Positions 33,265-41,566 of a stretch of DNA of 64,000 nt are shown piece after piece. The translations under genes were made by a program, and so were the position numbers. Within the stretch, counting starts at the first letter, position 1. Every line of letters starts with the position of its first letter. Below the pieces are notes generated by a model. It saw only the letters and a program-made list of their open reading frames with translations, searched no databases and was not told the origin of the DNA. The stretch comes from Clostridium_AD frigoriphilum (GTDB lineage: Bacteria; Bacillota; Clostridia; Clostridiales; Clostridiaceae). The stretch is from assembly GCF_036541405.1 (NCBI RefSeq), contig NZ_JAZHFS010000017.1:1-64000 (forward strand). Direction: 5' to 3'.

Positions 33265-34143
33265 TTGGTTAGTGCATATAATAATTATGTTAATAAATTG
33301 AGGACTTACAAAGATTTAATTGAAGAACAAAATAAGTCAATAAAGAGTTTAGTTTATTTTAGATTTTTTACCTTCGTAATTGATTTTAGCGTTACAGTCT
33401 ATACTTTTATCATTAAAAGTTATTTGGTAAGTATAAGTGTTTTTATTGTTTCACTGGTTATTTTTATTTATTTAATTATAGAGAAGAGTAAAGCAATCAA
33501 TAAAAGAAATTACTCAATTTGCGACTTCATAGTAAAAGCCAATGGATTAGGTCATCCACTTTTAGGTTATAAAAAAATATGTAATAATATTACAATCAGT
33601 AATGAAAAAAACATTTTACTAATAACAGGCTCGAATATGTCTGGTAAGAGTACATTTCTAAGAACCATAGGTATAAATTTAGTATTAAGTTATATTGGCG
33701 CCACTGTATGTGCAGAAAAATTTGAATGCTCACTTATGAAAATTATTACTTGTATGAGAATAAGTGATGACTTAGAAAATAACATATCTTCTTTTTATGC
33801 AGAAATATTAAGGATAAAAATGATTGTTGAAGAGAAAAGAAAGAATAAAAAAGTATTTTTCTTATTAGATGAATTATTTAAGGGAACTAATTCTATTGAT
33901 AGACATGATGGAGCTAAAGCATTAATAAAACAATTAGGTGAACAAGGTGCGTCAGGACTTATTTCTACTCACGACTTGGAATTGTGTGATTTACAATATG
34001 AGTATTTCAAAATTAAGAATTATAACTTCCAAGAGTATTATGTAAATAATGAGATAAAATTTGACTATAAAATTCGAGACGGAGTATCAACTACTAAGAA
34101 TGCTTTATATTTAATTAAGTTGTCGGGTATAGATTTAGAATAG
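33265..34143 (+). CDS. MutS-like ATPase with membrane anchor, internally shortened
   Basis: A protein of about 292 aa (300 aa from the ATG at 33241; the TTG at 33265 follows GGAGGG by six bases and is preferred). It has two hydrophobic segments near residues 30-75, then the MutS ATPase core: Walker A ITGSNMSGKSTFLRTIG, Walker B VFFLLDELFKGTNSIDRHDG and the STHD switch. The usual proteins of this family are about 600 aa, with a long lever domain between the membrane segments and the ATPase. Here the join (NYSICDFIVKANGLGHPLLG) skips it, indicating a large in-frame internal deletion. Not a mismatch-repair MutS; function unknown. Confidence 0.75.
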   Translation: MVSAYNNYVNKLRTYKDLIEEQNKSIKSLVYFRFFTFVIDFSVTVYTFIIKSYLVSISVFIVSLVIFIYLIIEKSKAINKRNYSICDFIVKANGLGHPLLGYKKICNNITISNEKNILLITGSNMSGKSTFLRTIGINLVLSYIGATVCAEKFECSLMKIITCMRISDDLENNISSFYAEILRIKMIVEEKRKNKKVFFLLDELFKGTNSIDRHDGAKALIKQLGEQGASGLISTHDLELCDLQYEYFKIKNYNFQEYYVNNEIKFDYKIRDGVSTTKNALYLIKLSGIDLE

Positions 34144-34331
34144 TATATAAGCCTTTGATTACAAGTTAATAAAATAATATGTAAAAATTACAAAATATCG
34201 TTTTATGTCATAAAACAGACGTTTCATGCTTTTATGGTTACATTATAGGCGGTAATGCAATATCATGTTAACTGAGCGATGGAAATCTTTCAAATTGTAT
34301 TATTTAAATAAATATAGTAAGGAGAATATAA

Positions 34332-34745
34332 ATGAAAATATATAATAATAAGGGATTTATATTGGGAGTACTATCTTTACTTTTCGCAATTGCTGAGGTT
34401 GTTATGTTTTTTGTGGATTCAAGTAAATCAAGTATAATACTTTTGATTATTTTAACGGTAACAGGAATAGAAGAAATAATAAGAAGTTTAAACAAAAAAA
34501 GTAGTATTGAGGATAAAGATTCTGAAGACGAACGAGAAAAATTTATTTTTTTTAAGTCAGGTAATATAACATGTATTATTACATTTTGTTTATGCATTTT
34601 GTTTTTATTAATACTTTCAGTTCAAGGGGTTAAATGGTGGGGCGCTCAATTAGTTGGACCTATTGTAACAACTTTAAGTATTATTAGTGCTACTATGGTA
34701 TTAGTATGGTTTAGTGCTTATTTCTTTTATAATAAGAAAAATTAA
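34332..34745 (+). CDS. four-helix hypothetical membrane protein
   Basis: A 137-aa protein with four predicted membrane segments in two pairs (about 8-26 and 32-50, then 80-98 and 106-130), joined by a charged cytoplasmic linker (EDKDSEDEREKF). It resembles the DUF2178/DUF6442-like proteins that often accompany small XRE regulators, but no regulator lies here. TAAGGAGAATAT precedes the ATG. Confidence 0.65.
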   Translation: MKIYNNKGFILGVLSLLFAIAEVVMFFVDSSKSSIILLIILTVTGIEEIIRSLNKKSSIEDKDSEDEREKFIFFKSGNITCIITFCLCILFLLILSVQGVKWWGAQLVGPIVTTLSIISATMVLVWFSAYFFYNKKN

Positions 34746-34770
34746 ACAAACGGGCTGTAATATATTGGTG

Positions 34771-35139
34771 ACGGTAATTCTTTTGTGAAAATGCTATTAC
34801 GTACCGCTGATATTATTGGGTTCTTTTCTTTATCTAACATAACATTAACCATCATTGCGTACTCACTATTAACCATGATCCATTCTGCCAGCATTTAATC
34901 CATCATGTCAGTGATTTTATCATAATCATACGTTGGTGCAATAGTCAAAAAAATTCTCCGGTAACGTCTGAATGAGTAAGGGTATATTTCCTAGGGATAA
35001 TTGGCTTTGTTTCACCTGTTCTCATGCCGAAATTAACGTGTAACATTTCCATATTGAATTTGTTCAAAGCCTTCCCTCCATAACATAAATACATTATATA
35101 TATTATGAAGTTAACTGTTGTTATGTTCTTGTTATGCAT
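34771..35139 (-). pseudogene. staygreen (SGR) gene fragment, copy 2
   Basis: The same TTG start (35067), ribosome site and leader as the intact copy at 39570-40088, reading KPIIPRKYTLTHSDVTGEFF before a frameshift-induced stop at 34945. Matching but frame-broken sequence continues to about 34771; the C-terminal third is missing. Confidence 0.85.
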
Positions 35140-35300
35140 TTAAAATGATGGTGAGCGTATTCAATTGTATATAATAAAAAAAGCCATACAATATAAGAAA
35201 ATATTTTTTTGTAGTTAAGAAAATTGATTGTTAAAGGACGAGTAGCCCCAAAAGAGTAGTTCCGTTTTTGCTTTATGGTTTAAAAAATGGAATATCTATA

Positions 35301-36185
35301 TTAAAGATATTTGTTATCCTTATCTTTTAAGGAATAAACATTATATTCTTCCCATATGTTCTCTAAAGTAGAGAATGTTTTTACGATTTTTTCTTTTCCT
35401 CTTAATTCAACAGCTATGATTAATGCATTTATTACACTAAATGGTGCTACTAAGGAATCAACAAAGGAAGTTATGTTACTTTGTGCTATTAACGTATAGT
35501 TAGCATTCGATGCTAAGGGAGATGATAAACTATCAGTAATTGCTACAACGATGCCATGTTTGCTTCTAACGAATTCTAGAGCTTCAATTGTTCTTGTAGC
35601 ATACCTAGCAAATCCTATCCCAATTATTATGTCTCGTTCATCAACATTAAACATCTGCTCAAATATATCACTAACACCATATGCAACTACCTGGACATTT
35701 TCTAAAATAAGATTTAAATAGAAAGCTAAAAATCCTGCTAATGCAGAGGAGCTTCTAAGTCCAATTATATATACCTTTCTAGCTTTAAATAATGAATTAA
35801 CTATATCCTCAAAAGTTTGATTATTTATTTTCTCTAAAGTAACTCTAATATTTTCTATATCACCTTTTAAAACTTCGTCTAGTACATTTTCTTGAGTCAT
35901 GGAGTCATAAGATAAGTTAAATCTGTGCATAGTAGTTAATTTATTTTTAATTAATTCCTGAAGAGATTTTTGTAGTTTAGGATAACCATTAAATCCGAAC
36001 TCGTTTGCAAATCTTATAACAGTTGCTTCGCTTACTCCTACACGAATACCTAATTTAGCTGCTGTCATAAATGCTGCTTTATCATAGTGTTTTAGAATAT
36101 ATTGAGCTATCAATTTTTGCCCCTTACTTAAACGTAGAAATTTAGTTTGAATAGATTTCATCAAATCTTGTTTGTTATTTTCCAA
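35301..36185 (-). CDS. RpiR/MurR family transcriptional regulator
   Basis: A 294-aa regulator of sugar phosphate metabolism type. The N-terminal HTH_6 domain spans about residues 1-80 (LGIRVGVSEATVIRFANEFG), and the C-terminal SIS domain about 115-260 (KARKVYIIGLRSSSALAGFL) is where a phosphosugar ligand usually binds. The frame begins with TTG at 36185, with AAAGGA upstream. It stands alone; no sugar transport or metabolism gene is next to it, so its target is not evident. Confidence 0.9.
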   Translation of the reverse strand: MENNKQDLMKSIQTKFLRLSKGQKLIAQYILKHYDKAAFMTAAKLGIRVGVSEATVIRFANEFGFNGYPKLQKSLQELIKNKLTTMHRFNLSYDSMTQENVLDEVLKGDIENIRVTLEKINNQTFEDIVNSLFKARKVYIIGLRSSSALAGFLAFYLNLILENVQVVAYGVSDIFEQMFNVDERDIIIGIGFARYATRTIEALEFVRSKHGIVVAITDSLSSPLASNANYTLIAQSNITSFVDSLVAPFSVINALIIAVELRGKEKIVKTFSTLENIWEEYNVYSLKDKDNKYL

Positions 36186-36793
36186 TCAACTCAATCCTTT
36201 ATATACAAATATTTAATTAATATAAACTAGTTACTCAAATCGTTATCAAAATTATTATCTAAAACAAATTTCATTAATCTGCATTTATGATAATATATTA
36301 TCATAAAGGCAAAGGGGGATGGAATGTGTGATAATTATAAATGCATTGCTGTAAACAATTACAGAATGATTAATTAACAGATGAACTTATGCATTGTGAT
36401 TTGATGTTATCTGACTGCAAATAGTAAAGAAATCATAGTAACAAGGAGATAATTTCTAGTTATAGCATAGTGTGTTGTGGTGCTTATTTTTTTTATGTAA
36501 ATTATTAATCGAAAAACAAATCTAAAATAAAATTAACGCTATTCATGCAATAAATGCAATATTCTAAATATTAAGATAACAATAAACAATCAGTAAAATT
36601 ATACATAAATCAAAAAAAGATTTTTGAACTTAATGACTTAAAACATGTAATACCAATGCATAATGAGCAAAAAGCAATGGATTTAATTTAGTTATATCAC
36701 TTATTAATAATGATTTAATGCATAGAAACCAAGTTGACAACATTTATGTATAATGTTATTGTAAGCCTATTAAAGTAAATAGGGGGTAATAAT
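36186..36793. other. long gene-free stretch
   Basis: About 600 AT-rich bases between the RpiR gene and the aspA remnant. No ORF with a ribosome site, stable hairpin or recognisable decayed gene was found. It presumably holds the divergent promoters. Confidence 0.5.
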
Positions 36794-37213
36794 ATGAAAG
36801 AAAACATGCAAAAATTTAGAGTGGAAAGTGATTCTGTGGGATCTGAAAATGTACCTGTAGAAGCATATTTTGGAGTCCAATCATTGAGAGCTTCAGAAAA
36901 TTTTAATATTACAGGTAGAAGGATGCACAAGGACCTAATAATTAGTCTTGCCTAGGTGAAAAAAGCAACAGCTATTACAAATAATGAAGCTGGGTTAATG
37001 AATAAAAAAATTAAAGACGCTATAGTACAAACATGTGATGAAATAATAGCTGGTAAATTGGGTGCATATGATAAAGTTCATCCAAATGATCATGTGAATA
37101 TGGGACAATCTACAAATGATGTATTCCCAACAGCGGGTAAGATGACAGCACTAAAACTTATTCCAAGGACGTTAGAGGAGTTAAGAAAACTTAATGATGT
37201 ACTTATTGACTAA
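36794..37213 (+). pseudogene. aspA: aspartate ammonia-lyase remnant
   Basis: After a good ribosome site (AGGGGGT) the frame reads FRVESDSVGSENVPVEAYFG and continues to an in-frame TAG at 36953. It resumes with VKKATAITNNEAGLMN and HVNMGQSTNDVFPTAGKM, the conserved aspartase/fumarase block, and ends at 37211. Only about 139 of the usual 470 residues remain and the catalytic signature loop is absent. Aspartase would have made fumarate and ammonia from aspartate. Confidence 0.88.
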
Positions 37214-37267
37214 GCCTCATAGTAATTGTGTTATTGTGACTTTCATGACACTTTTTATTCGTGATTG

Positions 37268-37690
37268 CTAATTTATCTTATATTCACTGCTTATATCAAC
37301 ATTATCTTTTACCATATTCCAAATAGGACATGAACATTCTTCCATATTTTTTATAACCTTCTCAATATCATCTGCATGTACATCATTAGATGTAAGTTCA
37401 AATTTTAAGTGTATACTTTTAAAATATTTCGGTAATGTTTCTTTTCTTTCACCTGATGCACTTACATTTAATCCAGATACATTCTTATTCATCTTCCTTA
37501 GTAATAAAACCAAAGTCATTCCACTGCAAGTTGCTAGACTCATAAGAAATAATTCAAGTGGAGTATAACCATCTGCCTCACCTAAAGGTTGTATAGCATT
37601 TATAAATACATTATTGTTATCACGAGATATCGCTGAGAATTTCACCTCGTCATTTATTAAATCTGCTGTTACTGTTAAATTGTTAATCAT
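37268..37690 (-). CDS. OsmC/Ohr family thiol peroxidase
   Basis: A 140-aa protein of the OsmC/Ohr superfamily, which reduces organic hydroperoxides with a pair of cysteines. Cys55 lies in the conserved LATCSGMTLVLLLRK helix, and the second cysteine is Cys119 or Cys121 in EECSCPIW. The arrangement is closer to the YhfA/OsmC-like branch than to Ohr itself. AGGAGG precedes the ATG. It stands alone and fits the oxidative-stress gene content seen at 16-19 kb. Confidence 0.88.
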   Translation of the reverse strand: MINNLTVTADLINDEVKFSAISRDNNNVFINAIQPLGEADGYTPLELFLMSLATCSGMTLVLLLRKMNKNVSGLNVSASGERKETLPKYFKSIHLKFELTSNDVHADDIEKVIKNMEECSCPIWNMVKDNVDISSEYKIN

Positions 37691-37981
37691 AATAAAACCT
37701 CCTTGTATTCATTTTATTTAACTCTTTAAACTCGTCTTTAAGATAGTCTACAAGCAATTTCATCAAAGCATTTACTTTATTATCCCTCTCCTATGTAATC
37801 ATTACCTAATAATATCATAATATTATAAATAGTTAAACTTTAATACCATTAGGGGATACAATATAATGGGATGTTATAAAAAATTTAAAATTAAATGAAC
37901 CATTTAGCAGATATATCTATCTAATTAGTGTAAAGCAAAAAGAGGTAGCGCTACAGTTTGCAAAGAAAGGTAGGAAGTCAA

Positions 37982-38470
37982 TTGAACAAGACTATATTTA
38001 CAGATAAAGTTCTTGAGATTCAATCTATTTTATATCATGTGTCTAAATCAATTTTGATTCATGAGCAAGATTGTGAGGATGCAGTTCAGGGGGCAATTTT
38101 AAAAGCCTATAACAAATTAGATACACTAAAGAAAGAACAATATTTTAAAACATGGTTAGTTAGGATACTAATAAATGAATGTTATAGTTTGAAAAGTAAA
38201 GAACATTCACAAGTACCTTATGAAGAATACTTTGAGTCTGACAAGGCTGATGATAAAAATGATTATAGTGAATTATATATGGCCATTCAGAATTTACCTG
38301 AGCGTATTCGTATTACAATTGTTCTTTATTATGTAGATGGATATTCAGTAAAAGAAATTAAACAGATTTTAGGAATACCCACTGGAACTGTAAAAAGCAG
38401 GTTATCAAAAGGACGAAAATTAATAAAAATAAAATTAGAGAATATGGAGGCGAATTATGGATTCCTATAA
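37982..38470 (+). CDS. ECF-type RNA polymerase sigma factor
   Basis: A protein of about 162 aa with sigma-70 region 2 (DCEDAVQGAILKAYNKLDTL, YFKTWLVRILINECY) and region 4 (LPERIRITIVLYYVDGYSVK, EIKQILGIPTGTVKSRLSKG). The TTG at 37982 follows AGGAAG and aligns with the usual family start; an upstream TTG at 37958 is in frame. It overlaps the following anti-sigma-like gene by 14 bases. Such sigma/DUF4367 pairs in clostridia answer envelope stress; the target regulon is not visible. Confidence 0.88.
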   Translation: MNKTIFTDKVLEIQSILYHVSKSILIHEQDCEDAVQGAILKAYNKLDTLKKEQYFKTWLVRILINECYSLKSKEHSQVPYEEYFESDKADDKNDYSELYMAIQNLPERIRITIVLYYVDGYSVKEIKQILGIPTGTVKSRLSKGRKLIKIKLENMEANYGFL

Positions 38471-39233
38471 TTGGAATAATATCTTTCCAGATATGCCTAA
38501 AAGTTTTAAAAGTAAGGTGAATGAAACATTAAGCAGTTTACCGGAAAAAAAGGAGAATGATGAAATAAAAAATATAAAACCATATAAAAGAGGATCAATG
38601 AGGAAAAAAATTATTATTATATTGGCAGCTACTATGGTAATAGGAACGACTGTATTTGCCACAGGCACAGGAAAAATACAGTCTATATATGGAAGTTCAA
38701 GCGCTATACCAACATATACTACTATACCTACAGTAGAACAAGTAAAGAATAAATTTAAATTTAAGCCTAAATTAGTTGATAAATTTGACAACGGATACAC
38801 TTTTGCAGATGGATATACAGACAATAAAAAAGGAGTTGATGAGAATGGCAATACTGTAAAAAAAACAAAATCCCTTGATTTTACGTATACAAAAGGTAAT
38901 GACAAATTAGATCTTTCTATGGAAAACGGAATGCTCGAGGAAAGATCAAATAAAGAGACTGTTTTTGATACTTGTAACGGTATAGATTTATATTATAGTT
39001 CATCTGTTTATAAGACTGTACCAGCAAATTATAAATTGACAGAGCAGGATAAGCAGGATAAATTGTCCGGTAAATATGTGTTCAGCTATGGAAGTGACAA
39101 GATAGAAATCTCTCAGTTTAAATATTTAGATTGGATGCAGGATGGAATTCATTATTCTTTATCATCAATGAATTCTCATATATCGAAAGATGAATTAGTT
39201 AAAATGGCACCTCAAGTTATCTCTACCAAATAA
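38457..39233 (+). CDS. putative anti-sigma/DUF4367-type membrane protein
   Basis: A 258-aa protein. About 45 cytoplasmic residues precede a single membrane helix near 49-67 (KKIIIILAATMVIGTTVFA), followed by a large extracytoplasmic domain of about 190 residues rich in Lys, Asp and Tyr (DUF4367-like). It overlaps the sigma-factor gene, so the short N-terminal arm (WNNIFPDMPKSFKSKVNETL) probably binds the sigma factor and the outside domain receives the signal. AATATGGAGGCG precedes the ATG inside the sigma gene. A terminator follows. Confidence 0.8.
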   Translation: MDSYNWNNIFPDMPKSFKSKVNETLSSLPEKKENDEIKNIKPYKRGSMRKKIIIILAATMVIGTTVFATGTGKIQSIYGSSSAIPTYTTIPTVEQVKNKFKFKPKLVDKFDNGYTFADGYTDNKKGVDENGNTVKKTKSLDFTYTKGNDKLDLSMENGMLEERSNKETVFDTCNGIDLYYSSSVYKTVPANYKLTEQDKQDKLSGKYVFSYGSDKIEISQFKYLDWMQDGIHYSLSSMNSHISKDELVKMAPQVISTK

Positions 39234-39251
39234 AACTAATGCTTTAATAAA

Positions 39252-39286
39252 AAATTACTAACTTTCAAGAGTTAGTAATTTTTTTT
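39252..39286 (+). terminator. Rho-independent terminator
   Basis: AAATTACTAAC (39252-39262) pairs with GTTAGTAATTT (39271-39281), followed by a run of T to 39286. Ends the sigma/anti-sigma transcript. Confidence 0.88.
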
Positions 39287-39292
39287 GAATGA

Positions 39293-39335
39293 ATTATCTC
39301 CTGGGTCGCTGTAACAGCTTCGAAGAAGATGCATT
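39293..39335 (+). repeat. decayed copy of the corA terminator
   Basis: TATCTCCTGGGTCGCTGTAACAGC and the following AAGAAGATGCATT resemble the corA terminator at 42560-42604 (same TCGCTGTTGCAGC loop and AGATGC arm), but the stem no longer pairs well. Confidence 0.5.
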
Positions 39336-39396
39336 GACTACTGATTTACCCATTTGTAATTCTATTTAGTAGATAACAATTCTCAATTGTTATCCA

Positions 39397-39517
39397 CCCA
39401 CAAAACCTAATAGCTATAATTGAGCAAAATAAACTTTATGTTTACGATTGCGCTCCTAGATCTGAAATCACTAAAAATACAACTGATGAAGATATTAAAT
39501 ATCTACAGAAATGCTTA
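39397..39517 (+). pseudogene. glucosaminidase C-terminal fragment
   Basis: The frame LIAIIEQNKLYVYDCAPRSE then KNTTDEDIKYLQKCL repeats the region that follows the glucosaminidase gene at 63085-63190 (about 90 percent identical). Only this tail is present; the catalytic domain is missing. Confidence 0.7.
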
Positions 39518-39569
39518 TACTCTCATTGGAGGTTTAACTTATGTCATATGGAGACTAATTTAAGAATTT

Positions 39570-40016
39570 TTACTTATAATCTGAAGGCGTTCCCCATAGT
39601 TCTAAACGATTAAACATAGGATAAACAGAATTAAATTTCACATAAATAGGTGCTTTATCTAAAGATGGATTTTCTCTAAAAAACTCTCTATCTCCATATC
39701 TAAGCGCCGAAAGTGCTAGCGGCAATTCTTTTGCGAAAATGCTATTACGTACCGCTGACATTATGGGGTTCTTTTCTTTATCTACCATAACATTAACCAT
39801 CAGTGCGTACTCGTTATTAATCATGATCCATTCTGCCAGTACTTCATCCCTCATGTCAGTGATTTTATCATAATCATATTTTGCTGCAATAGTCAAAAAC
39901 AATTCTCCGGTATCATCTGAATGAGTAAGAGTATATTTCCTAGGAATAATTGGTTTTGTTTCACTTGTTCCCATGCCAAAATTAACGTGTAACATATCTG
40001 TATTGAATTTGCTCAA
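39570..40016 (-). CDS. staygreen (SGR) family protein, putative Mg-dechelatase
   Basis: A 148-aa protein of the staygreen family (KPIIPRKYTLTHSDDTGELF, then MRDEVLAEWIMINNEYALMV and LPLALSALRYGDREFFRENP, ending NRLELWGTPSDY). Plant SGR removes magnesium from chlorophyll a, and bacterial homologues can do the same in vitro, although their natural substrate is unknown. The TTG at 40016 is chosen because GGAGGG lies six bases upstream, at the same place in the two broken copies; the open frame extends to 40088. This is the only intact one of three copies. It is divergent from a HemW-like pseudogene. Confidence 0.85.
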   Translation of the reverse strand: MSKFNTDMLHVNFGMGTSETKPIIPRKYTLTHSDDTGELFLTIAAKYDYDKITDMRDEVLAEWIMINNEYALMVNVMVDKEKNPIMSAVRNSIFAKELPLALSALRYGDREFFRENPSLDKAPIYVKFNSVYPMFNRLELWGTPSDYK

Positions 40017-40195
40017 AACCTTCCCTCCATAATATAAATACATTATATATATTATGAAGTTAACTGTAGTTATGTTCTTGTTATGCACTTAAAGGCAAAA
40101 TACAACATTCATTTGATAACAAAAGAAATTAGAAAAACAAATTGTATTTATAATTTGTTCACGTCCCACGGGGGATTTTCATACAATTACACGTT

Positions 40196-40320
40196 CTTCA
40201 TACTATAAGTGGTTAACGCGTGAAGGGTCCGTAGTAGAGTCTGAAAATAAGATATTGATGAAAGAGATTATTGAAATTTGCAATAAAGTAAATGAAATTT
40301 ACGGTTATAGAAGAATAACA
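40196..40320 (+). pseudogene. IS3-family transposase OrfB fragment, second copy
   Basis: The frame YYKWLTREGSVVESENKILM then NKVNEIYGYRRIT is the counterpart of 30486-30640. It runs straight into HemW-like coding sequence: RRIT is followed by IQSFQLECLN, showing a recombination junction near 40318. Confidence 0.75.
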
Positions 40321-40992
40321 ATACAATCTTTTCAATTGGAATGTCTTAATGCCCTAGGTAGAGAATATATTGATGGTGCGGAAAAAGTAAGATTGGCAAA
40401 AGCAGCTGGGTTTAATACTATAGATGTTGATTTGATTTTTGGTATAGCAAATCAAGGGGAAGATGTTTTAAGAAAGGATTTTTTAATGGCATTTGAATTA
40501 GGGGCCACTCAAGTTTCTACATATCCGTTTATTGATTTTTCATATGCCAATAATATAAGGAAACCTTTAGGAAAACAAGAAAAAAAGCGACATCTAAATT
40601 GTTTGGAGAAAACTAGCGTTGAGATAGGGTGTGATCGAACAGCGGTTTGGAGTTTTGCTAAAAAAGGCACCTCGCGTTACTCATAGATTACCAGAGATGC
40701 TTTTATCAGGTTTGGACCTAGTGCGACTTCACTAACAAAGGAATTTTTAAAATTTAATGATGATGAATTCAAAAAGTTGTTTGGGGTAAATCTAGAGAAA
40801 ATGTTCAAAATTGAATTAAGAATTGGTATTGCATTAAGATTACTTACTAAAGTGGAAAATAGCTATATTCTAACTAAAAAAGGAACTTATTTTTATCATT
40901 TATTAGAACAAAAATATACAAATCGCTATATAGATAAATCATGGAGGGAAGCAAGAGAAAATCCTTGGCCAAATGAAATACGGCTATATTAA
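40319..40992 (+). pseudogene. HemW-like radical SAM gene, broken second copy
   Basis: About 95 percent identical to 31205-32009. It lacks the first 145 codons including the CX3CX2C cluster, has a TAG at 40684 in place of a serine codon, and lacks 132 bases present in the intact copy. The deletion lies between two TTTAAAAT repeats (31631-31638 and 31763-31770 in the intact copy). It cannot encode a radical SAM enzyme. Confidence 0.92.
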
Positions 40993-41144
40993 TTTTTATA
41001 AATTGCTCCAATATTTTACACAAATACATGGTATCTGTATGAACTTTAAAAAACATTTAACAAATGAAAATATTATTGACATCCTTTGGTTTTTCGCATA
41101 GTATAAAGTATAAGATTAAGACTAATTGAGAATAAAAATTTAAT

Positions 41145-41325
41145 ATTCTTGTTAGGTGAGGTTACTGTATAGATATATGCTACTGCCCAGAAACGTCGAG
41201 AGACGCCAATGGGTCAGCAGGTACTACCGGATTAAGGTTTTACTTAATGTAGCTGACAACATTCATATAAAATATGAATGGTTATGTTCTATGCTTTACA
41301 GTGCTAAAACTCAACGAGTGAAGAA
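41145..41325 (+). ncRNA. M-box (ykoK leader) magnesium riboswitch
   Basis: The conserved M-box core is plain: TTGTTAGGTGAGG at 41149-41161, CTGCCCAGAAACGTCGAGAG at 41182-41201, ACGCCAATGGGTCAGCAGG, then AATGTAGCTGACAAC and the closing AAAACTCAACG near 41325. M-boxes fold around several magnesium ions and usually stop transcription when magnesium is plentiful. It lies upstream of corA, a magnesium transporter gene, as expected. The 63-codon open frame across it is incidental. Confidence 0.95.
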
Positions 41326-41358
41326 ACTATTATTTGGTTCGTATTGAATCTCTTCACT
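41326..41358 (+). promoter_or_regulatory. riboswitch antiterminator pairing
   Basis: AGTGAAGA (about 41327-41334) can pair with TCTTCACT (41351-41358). The right arm is shared with the terminator stem at 41347-41373, giving the mutually exclusive structures expected for an M-box expression platform. Confidence 0.6.
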
Positions 41359-41380
41359 TTGTTGTGGGGAGATTTTTTTA
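41347..41380 (+). terminator. M-box intrinsic terminator
   Basis: AATCTCTTCAC (41347-41357) pairs with GTGGGGAGATT (about 41364-41374; two G-U pairs) around a TTTGTT loop, followed by a T run. It would form when magnesium binds the aptamer, shutting off corA. Confidence 0.8.
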
Positions 41381-41495
41381 TTTTTATAAATATTTAAGAA
41401 TATTATTTTGATAAATACACTAAAAAGGTGGTGAATTTGAGTGGAAAGCAACCCCGATCTGTATGATATTTTTATAAATAATTTAATATTGAAAA

Positions 41496-41546
41496 AGAGA
41501 GGATTATGTTTTACTACTCATTTTTGTTAAGGGTAAGATCCTCTCT
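41496..41546 (+). promoter_or_regulatory. second hairpin between riboswitch and corA
   Basis: AGAGAGGAT (41496-41504) pairs with ATCCTCTCT (41538-41546), ending six bases before the AAGGAGG ribosome site. No T tract follows, so an mRNA stability or translation role is more likely than termination. Confidence 0.45.
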
Positions 41547-41566
41547 ATAAAAAGGAGGACATTACT

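Noticed and set aside
38465..38905. 146-codon minus-strand frame
   Set aside because: Antisense to the anti-sigma-like gene; composition is the mirror of a Lys-rich coding region.
41156..41347. 63-codon open frame
   Set aside because: It lies entirely within the M-box riboswitch and its expression platform, and the sequence follows RNA structure rather than a protein pattern.
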